DNA of 64,000 nucleotides from contig NZ_CAJHCP010000006.1 in the NCBI RefSeq assembly GCF_904848625.1, forward strand, positions 474,609 through 538,608. Direction: 5' to 3'. Every line of letters starts with the position of its first letter. Within the stretch, counting starts at the first letter, position 1. Positions 17,594 through 27,288 of this stretch are shown here, piece after piece. The notes below the pieces were generated by a model. The model was not told the origin of the DNA, did not search any database, and was given only the letters and a program-made list of their open reading frames with translations. Source of the DNA: Paraburkholderia metrosideri (GTDB lineage Bacteria > Pseudomonadota > Gammaproteobacteria > Burkholderiales > Burkholderiaceae). The position numbers were made by a program, and so were the translations under genes.

Positions 17594-19837
17594 TCAATTC
17601 TTGCGCGACGCGCGCACCACGCCCGTAATTTCACCGAGCACCGTACACGCACGCTGAATCTGCGAAGCGCTCGACACCTCGACGGTAAATTGCATAAACG
17701 CGGCATTACGGCGTGATTGCGTCTTCACACCAATCACGTTCATCTTCTCGCGCGCGAACACTTCGGAGATATCGCGCAGCAGCCCCTGCCGGTCCGTTGC
17801 CTCGATGCTCAGATCGACGGGATAAACGGACTGGCCGCGGCCGCTCATCACGTCCGCCGACCACGCCGTTTGCAGCACACGCTCAGGCGCGCGATCGGCC
17901 ATCCGCTGGAAGGTCGGGCAATCGCTGCGGTGAATCGACATGCCCTTGCCACGCGTGACGAAACCGCAAATATCGTCCGGAGGCGCCGGCCGGCAGCACC
18001 GCGCGAGTTGCGTGAGCAATGCGTCGACGCCGACGACCAGCACGCCCGTGGACGCACCGCGCGCCACACTTGCTCCGCTACTACGCTTCTCGAAATGCTC
18101 GGGTGCTTCGACCACCGGCTCGGGCGGCGGCGCATCATGCAACGCCTGCTCGACGAGACGCAGACTGAACTCTTCCTTGCCGACCACGGAGAACAGATCG
18201 TCGGTGGTCTTGAAGCCCAGCTTCGCGGCAAGCTGATCGAGATTGACCGATGTCTTGCCCTCGCGCTGCAAGGTCTTTTCGACCATCGCACGGCCGCTCG
18301 AGATGTGCTCCTGCACCTCGACCGCGTTAAACCACGCGCGCACCTTCTGCCGCGCGCGCGGACTGTGCAGATAGCCGAGTTGGGGGTTGAGCCAGTCGCG
18401 CGATGGACCACCCTCCCTCACCGCAACGATCTCGATCGTCTGACCGTTTTGCAACTGCGTGTTAAGCGGAACCATCGCGCCGTCCACGCGCGCGCCACGG
18501 CAGCGGTGCCCCAGTTCGCTATGCAGGTGATACGCGAAATCGACCGGCGTGGCGCCATGCGGCAACGGGATCACCCGCGCCTGCGGCGTCAGCACGTAGA
18601 TGTGATCGTCGTCGAGCGTAGCCTGACGCAATTGCTCCCACGGCTGTGCCGCGCGCTGTTCGCCGTGCTCGCCTTCGGAGACTTCGTCTTTCCATGCGAG
18701 CAACTGACGCAGCCACGCAATCTTCTCGTCGTACTTCTCATTGGCCGTAACCTGACCACCGTAGCCACGCGAACCCGCTTCCTTGTAGCGCCAGTGAGCG
18801 GCGACACCGTATTCGGCGAACTGATGCATCTCCTGCGTACGGATCTGCACTTCGAACGCGCGACCGTCGTCGCCCACCACTACCGTGTGCAGCGACTTGT
18901 AGCCGTTCGGCTTGGGCCGCGAGATGTAGTCGTCGAATTCTCTCGGCACCGGTTGCCACAGGTTGTGCACGATGCCGAGCACGGTGTAGCAATCCTTGAT
19001 GTCCGGCACGATCACGCGAAAGGCGCGCACATCGTACAGTTCGGCGAAATCCAGCTCTTTGCCGCGCATCTTGCGCCAGATGCTGTAGATATGTTTCGGC
19101 CGGCCGCTGACTTCCGCACGAATGTGTGCGGCAGCCAACTCCTGTTGCAGACGCTCGATAGCCTGCGCGACATAGCTCTCGCGCTCCACGCGCTTCTCGT
19201 CGAGCAGCTTGGCAATGCGCTTATAAGTCACCGGCTCTTCGAAGCGGAACGCGAGATCCTCGAGTTCCCACTTCAATTGCCAGATGCCCAGACGGTTCGC
19301 GAGCGGCGCGTAAATATCCAGCGTTTCGCGCGCCACGTCCGGCGACGGCATGATCTTCGCCGCCGCGTAATAACGCAGCGATTGCAAACGCGAAGCAAGG
19401 CGGATCAGCACCACGCGAATGTCCTGCGCGAACGCGAGCAACATCTTGCGCAGCGCCTCGACCTGCGCGCGGCGTGCGGCTTGCGCATCGCGCCCGGCCT
19501 CAGGCATCGCGTTCTGCGCGGCCCGCAGGCTGACTGTGCCGAGGCGCAACAACTTGCGCACGTCGCCGACCAGTTGCGCGATCTCTTCGCCGAAGTTGTC
19601 GGCAATCACACGCTCCGGGTCCTGCAAATGCGGCGTCAACGCGAACAACGCTGCCGCCAGCACCGCAGGCGGATCGACGTTGAGCGTGCGCATGATCGAC
19701 GCCGTCCCCGCCGCGTGATCCGCCAGCAACTCGCCCGATGACAGCCGCACCTCTCCCGCATGCTTACGCACGAACGCCATCGCTTCGTCGAAAGAAGGAA
19801 TGGGGTGAGGCGTGCTCGTAGCGATTTCGGTATTCAT
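17594..19837 (-). CDS. relA: GTP pyrophosphokinase RelA ((p)ppGpp synthetase)
   Basis: A 747-residue long RelA/SpoT homologue. Synthetase motifs are intact: GYKSLHT near residue 313 and EVQIRTQEMHQFAEYG near 328. TGS, helical, zinc-finger (ARCCRPAPPDD, cysteine pair present) and C-terminal ACT domains follow. The N-terminal HD-type hydrolase domain is degenerate: where bifunctional SpoT/Rel proteins have the HDxxED motif this protein reads ALFALTPHLQDPE, so it should be a monofunctional ribosome-dependent synthetase, hence RelA. The ATG at 19837 was preferred to a GTG at 19852; neither has a strong ribosome binding site. It follows ridA by 63 bases. Confidence 0.95.
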   Translation of the reverse strand: MNTEIATSTPHPIPSFDEAMAFVRKHAGEVRLSSGELLADHAAGTASIMRTLNVDPPAVLAAALFALTPHLQDPERVIADNFGEEIAQLVGDVRKLLRLGTVSLRAAQNAMPEAGRDAQAARRAQVEALRKMLLAFAQDIRVVLIRLASRLQSLRYYAAAKIMPSPDVARETLDIYAPLANRLGIWQLKWELEDLAFRFEEPVTYKRIAKLLDEKRVERESYVAQAIERLQQELAAAHIRAEVSGRPKHIYSIWRKMRGKELDFAELYDVRAFRVIVPDIKDCYTVLGIVHNLWQPVPREFDDYISRPKPNGYKSLHTVVVGDDGRAFEVQIRTQEMHQFAEYGVAAHWRYKEAGSRGYGGQVTANEKYDEKIAWLRQLLAWKDEVSEGEHGEQRAAQPWEQLRQATLDDDHIYVLTPQARVIPLPHGATPVDFAYHLHSELGHRCRGARVDGAMVPLNTQLQNGQTIEIVAVREGGPSRDWLNPQLGYLHSPRARQKVRAWFNAVEVQEHISSGRAMVEKTLQREGKTSVNLDQLAAKLGFKTTDDLFSVVGKEEFSLRLVEQALHDAPPPEPVVEAPEHFEKRSSGASVARGASTGVLVVGVDALLTQLARCCRPAPPDDICGFVTRGKGMSIHRSDCPTFQRMADRAPERVLQTAWSADVMSGRGQSVYPVDLSIEATDRQGLLRDISEVFAREKMNVIGVKTQSRRNAAFMQFTVEVSSASQIQRACTVLGEITGVVRASRKN

Positions 19838-19900
19838 GGTGCGACGGCCCACCGGGCCAGACGAATCAACAGGGTTTCAATGACGACAACGGGGCGCAGC

Positions 19901-20251
19901 TTAGCGCTGCGCAGCGACCACGACGATTTCGACGAGGCACTTCGGGTTGGCCAGCTTTGCCTCGACGGTAGCGCGCGGCGGCGTGTTGCCTTGCGCGACC
20001 CACTCGTCCCACACAGCATTCATACCGGCAAAGTGCTCCATGTCCGCGATGTAGATCTGCACCGACAACAGATGCGCCTTGTCGCTGTTCACCTCGCCCA
20101 GCAGCCGGTCGATGTGGCCAAGCACTTCGCGCGTCTGACCCGTGATGTCCTGATCCGCGTCTTCGGCGATCTGACCCGCGAGGTATACGGTGCCGTTATG
20201 CACGGCGATTTCCGAGAGGCGCTTGTCAACGTAATGACGGATAACTGCCAT
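19901..20251 (-). CDS. RidA family protein (YjgF/YER057c/UK114)
   Basis: A 116-residue protein of RidA size. Members hydrolyse reactive enamine/imine intermediates from PLP enzymes, or have related deaminase roles. Family features seen: NGTVYLAGQIAED near residue 20, the QTREVLGHIDRLL helix, NAVWDEWVAQGNTPPRATVEAKLANP, and the substrate arginine within PPRAT. The N-terminal IRHYVDKR start resembles the YoaB-like subgroup rather than RidA proper. Start ATG at 20251 follows GGACTCACC; an upstream extension to 20299 is unsupported. Lies between an alpha/beta hydrolase and relA, all on the same strand. Confidence 0.9.
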   Translation of the reverse strand: MAVIRHYVDKRLSEIAVHNGTVYLAGQIAEDADQDITGQTREVLGHIDRLLGEVNSDKAHLLSVQIYIADMEHFAGMNAVWDEWVAQGNTPPRATVEAKLANPKCLVEIVVVAAQR

Positions 20252-20352
20252 GGTGAGTCCTGAATCTGGTTGAAAAATTAACGGGGATGCATTCCGCATG
20301 GCGCCCCGCCAGGGACGCCGCGCGAAACCGCATATTATGACGCGTCAGCGCT

Positions 20353-21249
20353 CTAACCGATAAAGAACTGCCGGGCGATGTCGATCTGATCGGCCGAGAC
20401 AAACGCCGGCGCGTGCCCGACGCCGGCGATTTCGACGCTCGAAACAGCCTTGCCCGTTTCGACCATCTTCGTGACGGTTTCACGCGACAGCAGATCGGAT
20501 TGCTCGCCGCGCACCACCAGCACCGGCCCTTGAAACGACGCGAGCGAGTGCCACAGCGCGGCCTCGCCGAGCTTCGCGGCGTCCTCGGTGATCGCGGTAA
20601 AAGGCTGTGCAATACGCGGGTCGTAACGGAACCGCCACGCACCGTCTTTCTCGTGCAGCAATGGCGTATTGATCTCACGCCACTCATCCGGCGAGAGCGG
20701 GCCGAACGTCTGCGCGAGCAATGCCGCGTAGTCGATACCTTGCTGAAGCGTTTCGAACTGGATGGGCTTGCCGAGATAATCGCCAATGCGTTGCACCGCC
20801 ACCGGTTCCAGATGCGGGCCGACGTCGTTTAGCAGCAGCTTGCGAATTGGCGTATCTGGCAAACCGGCCAGCGCCATTCCGATGAGACCGCCCATTGAGG
20901 TGCCAAACCAGTCGACCGTTTCGACATTCAGACGCGCAATGAGCGTGACCATGTCGGCGACGTATTGCGGCACGCTATAGAAGTTGGGGTTGGCGAGCCA
21001 CGAAGACAAGCCCCGCCCCGCTACATCCGGACAGATCACGCGGTACGTGCCCGCGAGTGCTTCAGCGACGCGATCGAAATCGCGCCCCGAACGGGTCAAT
21101 CCGTGCACACAGAGAAGCACGCGCGGATTGTCAGGGTCGCCCCATTCGGTATAGGCGATGCGATGCAGGCCAGCGCCGCTCGCGCACTGCACATAACGCT
21201 GGCGCGGCGCGCGCTGGTCGACGGTGGAAGCGGATGTCATTGCGGTCAT
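20353..21249 (-). CDS. Alpha/beta fold hydrolase
   Basis: A 298-residue alpha/beta hydrolase. Seen: the oxyanion region VLLCVHGLTRSGRDF (about residues 45-60), the nucleophile elbow WFGTSMGGLIGM (GTSMGG serine), an acidic residue after strand 6/7 (VRGEQSDLLS), and the catalytic histidine in GVGHAPAF. The ATG at 21249 has AAGGAA upstream. Substrate unknown; 3-oxoadipate enol-lactonase-like or esterase activity are family possibilities. Lies 101 bases upstream of the RidA-like gene and may be cotranscribed with it and relA. Confidence 0.88.
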   Translation of the reverse strand: MTAMTSASTVDQRAPRQRYVQCASGAGLHRIAYTEWGDPDNPRVLLCVHGLTRSGRDFDRVAEALAGTYRVICPDVAGRGLSSWLANPNFYSVPQYVADMVTLIARLNVETVDWFGTSMGGLIGMALAGLPDTPIRKLLLNDVGPHLEPVAVQRIGDYLGKPIQFETLQQGIDYAALLAQTFGPLSPDEWREINTPLLHEKDGAWRFRYDPRIAQPFTAITEDAAKLGEAALWHSLASFQGPVLVVRGEQSDLLSRETVTKMVETGKAVSSVEIAGVGHAPAFVSADQIDIARQFFIG

Positions 21250-21463
21250 CTGGGTTCCTTGCAAAAGCGCTGCAAAATTGGCCTCGGCACAGCCGGGATC
21301 AAACTGGACAAAGCGGGACAATCTAACGGAACAGATAAGCACTCACTCTTCGAACGATTGTAAACCGCTTTGTCGCGCGACAAGGATCAGCCAAACGGCC
21401 TAGGACAGACCAGGACAACCTGGTCAGGCAACTCAGCCCGGAGGCAAAAGAAGCGTTTGCTGG

Positions 21464-21504
21464 CTCAAAAAACAAAACGGGCAAGACTCGCGTCTCGCCC
21501 GTTT
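21464..21504 (-). terminator. Intrinsic terminator of the scoAB operon
   Basis: Stem AACGGGC-GAGAC against GTC-TTGCCCGTT with loop CGCG region and one mismatch, followed on the minus strand by TTTTGTTTTTTGAG. It lies about 80 bases after the scoB stop. Confidence 0.8.
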
Positions 21505-21581
21505 AAGAACCAGTTTGCCGCCTTCCGTCACCGCTCACAACCAGGGAAACAGCGGCTGCGCAACGCCCGGCGGTTCCGCCA

Positions 21582-22223
<642 letters not shown>

Positions 22224-22225
22224 GA

Positions 22226-22930
22226 TCAGTCTCCTTTCGCGCGGATAACGCGTTGTTCGATGCGTTTTTCCGGATGCGCATTCAGCACGATGCGCTGCAC
22301 GAAGATGCCCGGCGTATGAATCGCGTCCGGATCGAGTTCGCCGACCTCCACGATCTCTTCGACTTCCGCGACCGTGATCTTGCCGGCCATCGCGCACATC
22401 GGGTTGAAGTTGCGCGCGGTGCGGCGGTAGATCAGGTTGCCCGACTTGTCGGCCTTCCACGCTTTCACGAGCGCGACGTCGGCGGTCAGCGAATGTTCGA
22501 GCACGTAGTGGTTTTCGCCGAACTGGCGGGTTTCCTTGCCCTCGGCGATCAGCGTGCCGTAGCCGGTATTGGTGAAGAATGCCGGAATGCCCGAGCCGCC
22601 CGCGCGCAGCTTCTCGGCGAGCGTGCCTTGCGGCGTGAATTCGAGTTCGAGTTCGCCGGCCAGATACTGGCGCTCGAACTCCTTGTTTTCGCCGACGTAC
22701 GACGAAATCATTTTCTTGACCTGGCGCGTTTCGAGCAGCAGACCGAGGCCGAAACCGTCGACGCCCGCGTTGTTGCTGATGCAGGTAATGCCCTGCACCT
22801 TCGAATCGCGCAGCGCGCCGATCAGCGCCTCCGGAATGCCGCACAGCCCGAAGCCGCCGACGGCGAACGTCTGGCCGTCCTTGACGATGTCTTTCAGCGC
22901 CTCGGCGGCGCCTGGATAGACCTTGTTCAT
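22226..22930 (-). CDS. scoA: 3-oxoacid CoA-transferase subunit A
   Basis: A 234-residue alpha subunit with the CoA-transferase family I features [17 protein letters not shown] near residue 20, [14 protein letters not shown], and the glycine loop [16 protein letters not shown]. It acts with ScoB in ketone-body (acetoacetate, from polyhydroxybutyrate turnover or ketogenic substrates) activation. The ATG at 22930 has AAGGAAGGGA upstream; upstream frame extension to 23023 lacks a site. Divergent from a PAS-LuxR regulator 242 bases away. Confidence 0.95.
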   Translation of the reverse strand: MNKVYPGAAEALKDIVKDGQTFAVGGFGLCGIPEALIGALRDSKVQGITCISNNAGVDGFGLGLLLETRQVKKMISSYVGENKEFERQYLAGELELEFTPQGTLAEKLRAGGSGIPAFFTNTGYGTLIAEGKETRQFGENHYVLEHSLTADVALVKAWKADKSGNLIYRRTARNFNPMCAMAGKITVAEVEEIVEVGELDPDAIHTPGIFVQRIVLNAHPEKRIEQRVIRAKGD

Positions 22931-23172
22931 CAGTATGTCCCTTCCTTTATGGAAACCCGAATCCGGATCGTTGCAGCTCTTATGACGTTCTGCGGGCGAC
23001 GCCCGACACGTCATTCTAGTCATCCGGGGCAGGCTGTGCGCTCAGGTTGCCTCAACCGTCACCCAATGCCCGCCATGGACGCTTTCGCTGCGTTGTCATG
23101 TGCCCGAAAGAGTACGCTGCGCGCCCCATACGGCACAATACGCAAAACTACATAAGTACTTGCCGCCGACCC

Positions 23173-23718
23173 ATGCCCGCCCTGGATTACCGAACCGCGT
23201 TTCACCTCGCCCCGATCGGACTCGTGCTGTCGCGCGACCGCAAAATCGAAGACTGTAATGACGAACTGGCGTCGATCTTTGGCACCACGCGCGAGGCGCT
23301 GCTCGGGCAGTCGTTCCAGGTGCTGTATCCATCGGCGGACGAATTCGAGCGGATCGGCGCGCGAATTCCGCCCATCATGACTGCACAAGGCAGCTATGCG
23401 GACGACCGCATCATGAAGCGAGCCAACGGCGAATTATTCTGGTGCCACGTGACAGGACGCGCGCAGCAGCGCGCGGACGCGCACGCGGCGGGCGTCTGGA
23501 CTTTCGAGGATTTGAGCGCAACGCGGCGCGTAGCGGTGGAATTGACGCCGCGCGAACGCGAGATCGCCGCGCAACTGGTGACGGGTAAAACCAGCAAGCA
23601 GATCGGCCGGGTGCTGGAGATCAGCCCGCGCACGGTCGACGTCTACCGCGCGCGGCTGATGCGTAAATACGATACGGGGAATGCGACCGAGTTGTTACAG
23701 CGGCTGCTCGGCAATTGA
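23173..23718 (+). CDS. PAS and LuxR-type HTH transcriptional regulator
   Basis: A 181-residue regulator with an N-terminal PAS domain (about 5-110; FHLAPIGLVLSRDRKIEDCN and GQSFQVLYPS) and a C-terminal LuxR/GerE helix-turn-helix (about 120-181; LTPREREIAAQLVTGKTSKQ, ISPRTVDVYRARLM). No receiver domain, kinase or membrane segment is present, so it is a one-component sensor. The ATG at 23173 starts MPALDYR; a frame extension to 23047 runs across the divergent promoter region and is less likely. Its position opposite scoAB suggests it controls them; the PAS ligand is unknown. Confidence 0.87.
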   Translation: MPALDYRTAFHLAPIGLVLSRDRKIEDCNDELASIFGTTREALLGQSFQVLYPSADEFERIGARIPPIMTAQGSYADDRIMKRANGELFWCHVTGRAQQRADAHAAGVWTFEDLSATRRVAVELTPREREIAAQLVTGKTSKQIGRVLEISPRTVDVYRARLMRKYDTGNATELLQRLLGN

Positions 23719-23736
23719 TGCGCGGAATGCGCGGAA

Positions 23737-24168
23737 TCAGGCCGCTTTGACCAGCGCCGCCCGCTCAATGGTCTCGCGCAGCCTGTCGGGCACCGGCACC
23801 GACTTGCCCGCCGCGTAATCGATCCACACGCAACGCGCCGCACCGCGCGCATAAACCGTGTCCGGGTCGTCGGCGCGCACCAGTTCGAAGCCCGTGTCGA
23901 AACTGCTGCGGCCCGGCGTGGCCACTGTCATCCGGCCGATCACGTCGCCGGGATAGTGCAGTTGCTTCAGAAACTCCATCGAGGCATTGACGATCACCGG
24001 CCCCTGCCCGTCCGCGTTGCTGGTGGCCATGCCCAGGTGCTCGAACCATGAAATCCGCACCTGTTCCATGTAGCGGAAATAGACCGTGTTGTTCACATGG
24101 CCGAAGGCATCCATGTCGCCCCAGCGGATCGGCATCGACATTTCGAAAACTGCGTGAAAATTGCTCAT
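23737..24168 (-). CDS. Acyl-CoA thioesterase, 4-hydroxybenzoyl-CoA thioesterase (YbgC/FadM) family
   Basis: A 143-residue single hot-dog-fold protein. The N-terminal signature MPIRWGDMDAFGHVNNTVYF carries the catalytic aspartate and the HVNN helix start, followed by YMEQVRISWFEHLG. Such enzymes hydrolyse acyl-CoA thioesters in the cytosol. The gene is convergent with the PAS-LuxR gene and downstream of an SDR gene with a terminator-like hairpin between. Chain-length preference cannot be read. Confidence 0.9.
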   Translation of the reverse strand: MSNFHAVFEMSMPIRWGDMDAFGHVNNTVYFRYMEQVRISWFEHLGMATSNADGQGPVIVNASMEFLKQLHYPGDVIGRMTVATPGRSSFDTGFELVRADDPDTVYARGAARCVWIDYAAGKSVPVPDRLRETIERAALVKAA

Positions 24169-24211
24169 CGTACTTCCGTTCTTCTCGTTACTTTAGGGCC
24201 CTGAAACCATA

Positions 24212-24243
24212 ACGCCGGCCCCTCCGCTATGAGAGGCCGGCGT
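24212..24243 (-). terminator. Hairpin between SDR and thioesterase genes
   Basis: Perfect 9-bp arms (ACGCCGGCC with GGCCGGCGT) extended by CTC/GAG pairing, 14-base loop. On the minus strand it is followed by TATGGTTTC, only moderately T-rich, so termination may be partial. Confidence 0.55.
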
Positions 24244-24288
24244 CTGCGAAACATTTTCTGCGGCTCAGCGCAAAGGCGGGCGACGCGC

Positions 24289-25065
24289 TCAGGCAAGCCC
24301 GAAACCGTCGTCGGCGGCGATCACCGAGCCGTTGATGAACTGCGACTCGTCGGCCGCCAGCAACAGCAGCAGCCCGTCCAGATCGTCCGGCTTGCCGACC
24401 CGGTGACGCGGCAGCATCGATACCAGCTTTTGCCCCTGCTCGGTCGACCAGTGATGATGATTGATCTCGGTATCGATATAGCCGGGGCAGATTGCATTCA
24501 CGTTGATGCCGTGCTTGCCCCACTCCAGCGCCATTGCCTTCGTCATATGGATGACGGCCGCCTTGCTCATCGAGTACAGGCCGATTTGCGGCAGCACGCG
24601 CAAACCCGCCATCGACGCAATATTGATGATCCGGTAAGACGGCTTTTGCGCGCCATTACCGCGCATGATCATGCGCTTGGCGACTTCCTGCGCGACGAAG
24701 AACGCACCGCGCGTATTGGTATCGAACACATATTCGAAGTCCGCAGGCGTGACTTCCGAGAGCTTCTGCGTAGTCGACACGCCCGAGTTGTTGACCAGAA
24801 TGTCGATCGTGCCGGCCTCGGTTTCCGCATGCGCGACCGCCGACTTGATGCTCTGATAGTCGGTCACGTCGAGCGAAACGACGTGCGCCGCGCCGCCGGA
24901 CGCCTCGATCTCGGCGCGCAATTCCTTCAGACGCTCCGTGCGGCGGCTCGCCAGCACGACCTTGGCGCCCGCCTGCGACAGCACCTGCGCAAAGCGTTTC
25001 CCCAACCCGCTCGACGCGCCGGTGATCAGCGCGACCTTGCCTTCCAGATTGATCGAACGGCCCAT
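24289..25065 (-). CDS. SDR family NAD(P)-dependent oxidoreductase
   Basis: A 258-residue classical short-chain dehydrogenase. The cofactor motif TGASSGLGKRFAQVL is near residue 16, NNSG appears in ILVNNSGVSTT, and the catalytic serine-tyrosine-lysine set is in NIASMAGLR and YSMSKAAVIHM. Length and motifs match cytosolic 3-oxoacyl/3-hydroxyacyl reductases. It is divergent from the ETF-ubiquinone oxidoreductase gene and shares the intergenic region with a palindromic operator, which points to fatty-acid metabolism; the substrate itself is not visible. Confidence 0.9.
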   Translation of the reverse strand: MGRSINLEGKVALITGASSGLGKRFAQVLSQAGAKVVLASRRTERLKELRAEIEASGGAAHVVSLDVTDYQSIKSAVAHAETEAGTIDILVNNSGVSTTQKLSEVTPADFEYVFDTNTRGAFFVAQEVAKRMIMRGNGAQKPSYRIINIASMAGLRVLPQIGLYSMSKAAVIHMTKAMALEWGKHGINVNAICPGYIDTEINHHHWSTEQGQKLVSMLPRHRVGKPDDLDGLLLLLAADESQFINGSVIAADDGFGLA

Positions 25066-25152
25066 TGTCGTTCCTTGTTCGGTAGTAAAGACAGATGCGG
25101 TTGACAGATACGGTAAGACTGTCGATGCGGGTCAATACCGTACCATAGAAAT

Positions 25153-25168
25153 AGAACGATCGTGCTAA
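25153..25168. promoter_or_regulatory. 16-bp palindrome upstream of ETF-QO, probable TetR-type operator
   Basis: TAGAACGATCGTGCTA is symmetric except for one position pair. It sits between the divergent SDR and ETF-QO genes, 85 bases before the latter. Its form resembles TetR-family operators of beta-proteobacterial fatty-acid regulons (FadR/PsrA/FadP type); the identity of the regulator is inference. Confidence 0.55.
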
Positions 25169-25253
25169 TCTCTGCTCATCTGGTTGCAGTGCGGGAGTCG
25201 TTCGCCCACAATACGATCCCGAAAAAAGCATTCTAACGGTAAGAGGAGCATCA

Positions 25254-26927
25254 ATGACCCCCGCAAGTCTCATTGAGCAATACGGTCCACGCGAGTCGAT
25301 GGAATACGACGTCGTGATCGTAGGCGGCGGCCCGGCTGGCCTGTCCGCCGCGATCCGCCTGAAGCAACTGGCGGCTGACAAAGGCGTCGAGCTGGGCGTG
25401 TGCGTGCTGGAAAAAGGCTCGGAGATTGGGGCTCATATCCTCTCGGGCGCGGTGATGGATCCGCGCGCGATCACCGAACTGATCCCGGACTGGAAAGAAA
25501 AAGGCGCGCCGTTGACGGTCGACGTGACCGAAGACAAGTTCCTGTTCCTGACCGAAACCGGCTCGAAGAGCGTGCCGGTCTGGGCGTTGCCGGACAACTT
25601 CAAGAACCACGGCAACTACGTCATTTCGCTGGCCAATGTCACGCGCTGGCTCGGTCAGCAGGCCGAGGCGCTGGGCGTCGAGATTTTCCCGGGCTTCCCG
25701 GCGGCTGAAATTCTGTACAACGACGACGGCTCGGTCAAAGGCGTCGCGACCGGCAATCTCGGCATCGGCAAGGACGGTGAGCCGACCGAGAACTTCCAGC
25801 TCGGCATGGAACTGCATGCTAAATACACGCTGTTCTGCGAAGGCGCGCGCGGGCACCTCGGCCGTCAGCTGAACGATAAGTTCAAGCTGCGCGAAGGCGC
25901 CGATCCGCAGGTCTACGGCATCGGCATCAAGGAACTGTGGGAAATCGATCCGGCAAAGCACAAGCCGGGTCTGGTGATGCACACCGCCGGCTGGCCGCTG
26001 GAGAACGACACCTACGGCGGCTCGTTCCTCTATCACATGGACAACAACCAGGTGATGGTGGGTTTCGTGGTGGGTCTCGGTTACTCGAATCCGTATCTGT
26101 CGCCGTTCGAGGAATTCCAGCGCTACAAGACCCATCCGGCGATCCGCGCGATTCTGGAAGGCGGCAAGCGCGTGTCGTACGGCGCGCGTGCGATTACCGC
26201 TGGCGGGCTGATGTCGCTGCCGAAGCTGGTGTTCCCGGGTGGCGCGCTGGTCGGCGACGATGCGGGCTTCCTGAACGCATCGCGGATCAAGGGTTCGCAC
26301 GCGGCGATCAAGACCGGCATGCTGGCCGCTGAAGCTGCTTTTGATGCTGTCCAGAGTGGACGCACCAGCGACGAACTCACGGCCTATCCGGAGAGCTTCA
26401 AGGCGTCGTGGCTGCACACTGAATTGCACCGCGCGCGCAACTTCAAGCAGTGGATGAGCAAGGGCCTGTACCTCGGCACGCTGATGGTCGGCATCGAGCA
26501 GAAGCTGCTGGGCGGCAATGTGCCGTGGACGCTGCATCATCAGCATTCGGATCACGAGATGCTGAAACCGGCTTCGCAATGCAAGCCGATTACGTATCCG
26601 AAGCCCGATGGCAAGCTGACGTTCGACCGGCTCTCTTCGGTGTTCATCTCGAACACGAATCACGAAGAAAACCAGCCGGCTCACCTGACGCTGAAAGACC
26701 CGTCGGTGCCGGTGAACGTGAACTGGCAGACCTATGCCGGTCCCGAAGCGCGTTACTGCCCGGCTGCGGTGTATGAATTCGTGAAGAACGACGACAACAC
26801 CGAGCGCCTGGTGATCAATGCGCAGAACTGCGTGCATTGCAAAACGTGCGATATCAAGGACCCGACACAGAACATCGTGTGGGTCACGCCGGAAGGTGGT
26901 GGCGGCCCTAACTACCCGAATATGTAA
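25254..26927 (+). CDS. Electron transfer flavoprotein-ubiquinone oxidoreductase
   Basis: A 557-residue membrane-associated FAD and 4Fe-4S protein that takes electrons from ETF, itself reduced by acyl-CoA dehydrogenases, to ubiquinone. The FAD dinucleotide motif VVIVGGGPAGLSAAIRLKQL starts near residue 18; ISGAV-like HILSGAVMDPRAI follows; the C-terminal cluster has the cysteine pattern CVHCKTCDIKDP with an earlier cysteine in ARYCPAAVYEF; the protein ends GGGGPNYPNM as in the family. GGTAAGAGGAG precedes the ATG. It is the electron sink for the acyl-CoA dehydrogenases encoded at 3.7-6.0 kb. Confidence 0.97.
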   Translation: MTPASLIEQYGPRESMEYDVVIVGGGPAGLSAAIRLKQLAADKGVELGVCVLEKGSEIGAHILSGAVMDPRAITELIPDWKEKGAPLTVDVTEDKFLFLTETGSKSVPVWALPDNFKNHGNYVISLANVTRWLGQQAEALGVEIFPGFPAAEILYNDDGSVKGVATGNLGIGKDGEPTENFQLGMELHAKYTLFCEGARGHLGRQLNDKFKLREGADPQVYGIGIKELWEIDPAKHKPGLVMHTAGWPLENDTYGGSFLYHMDNNQVMVGFVVGLGYSNPYLSPFEEFQRYKTHPAIRAILEGGKRVSYGARAITAGGLMSLPKLVFPGGALVGDDAGFLNASRIKGSHAAIKTGMLAAEAAFDAVQSGRTSDELTAYPESFKASWLHTELHRARNFKQWMSKGLYLGTLMVGIEQKLLGGNVPWTLHHQHSDHEMLKPASQCKPITYPKPDGKLTFDRLSSVFISNTNHEENQPAHLTLKDPSVPVNVNWQTYAGPEARYCPAAVYEFVKNDDNTERLVINAQNCVHCKTCDIKDPTQNIVWVTPEGGGGPNYPNM

Positions 26928-26997
26928 TCAGGCTTTGTTGGCCTTCGCGGCGCCGCCTAAGAAGTCGGCGTGGCGAAGGCCGGAATTCAATTTCGCG

Positions 26998-27231
26998 TCA
27001 GCGCTTCAATCTCGTACTGAGCAGGGTGGGTTCGCAGGCGGGGTCGAGTTGATAGGCGCGTACCAGAGCGGCGAGCGCCTCTTGCTGATGGTTTCTGTCA
27101 CCGCCAGCGTGTCGCGACAACCGCTGGCCGAACGCGCAGCAGTCAGTTGCCATAGCAGCCGGCAAAGACGCACGTGCGCGCAGCGTTGCCAGATGGTTCA
27201 CCACCTGGCCGTGGGCATTGGGACTGGACAT
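26998..27231 (-). CDS. Small hypothetical protein, doubtful
   Basis: A 77-residue frame that fills most of the gap between ETF-QO and aroC. Its composition (LATLRARASLPAAMATDCCA, then a helical tail) is more protein-like than the arginine-rich shadow frames nearby. There is no clear ribosome binding site and no recognised domain. It follows aroC on the same strand after the hairpin at 27242-27274. It may be noise. Confidence 0.25.
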   Translation of the reverse strand: MSSPNAHGQVVNHLATLRARASLPAAMATDCCAFGQRLSRHAGGDRNHQQEALAALVRAYQLDPACEPTLLSTRLKR

Positions 27232-27241
27232 GACGGCGCTG

Positions 27242-27274
27242 CGCTCTGCGCGTGGCGTTCACACGCGCAGAGCG
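27242..27274 (-). terminator. Perfect 13-bp hairpin downstream of aroC
   Basis: Arms CGCTCTGCGCGTG and CACGCGCAGAGCG with a 7-base loop, 14 bases after the aroC stop. No T run follows on the minus strand, so it may be a 3' stabilising stem or a factor-assisted terminator rather than a classical intrinsic one. Confidence 0.5.
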
Positions 27275-27288
27275 TTAGATAACGGCGA

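Noticed and set aside
17717..19741. 674-codon plus-strand frame opposite relA, and similar long frames opposite uvrD, prpE, FUSC and ETF-QO genes
   Set aside because: Same reasoning: high-GC antisense frames with no domains, opposite genes with complete motifs.
20353..21249. Homoserine acetyltransferase or a specific lactonase assignment for the hydrolase next to ridA
   Set aside because: Only generic alpha/beta hydrolase motifs are visible; specificity would be a guess.
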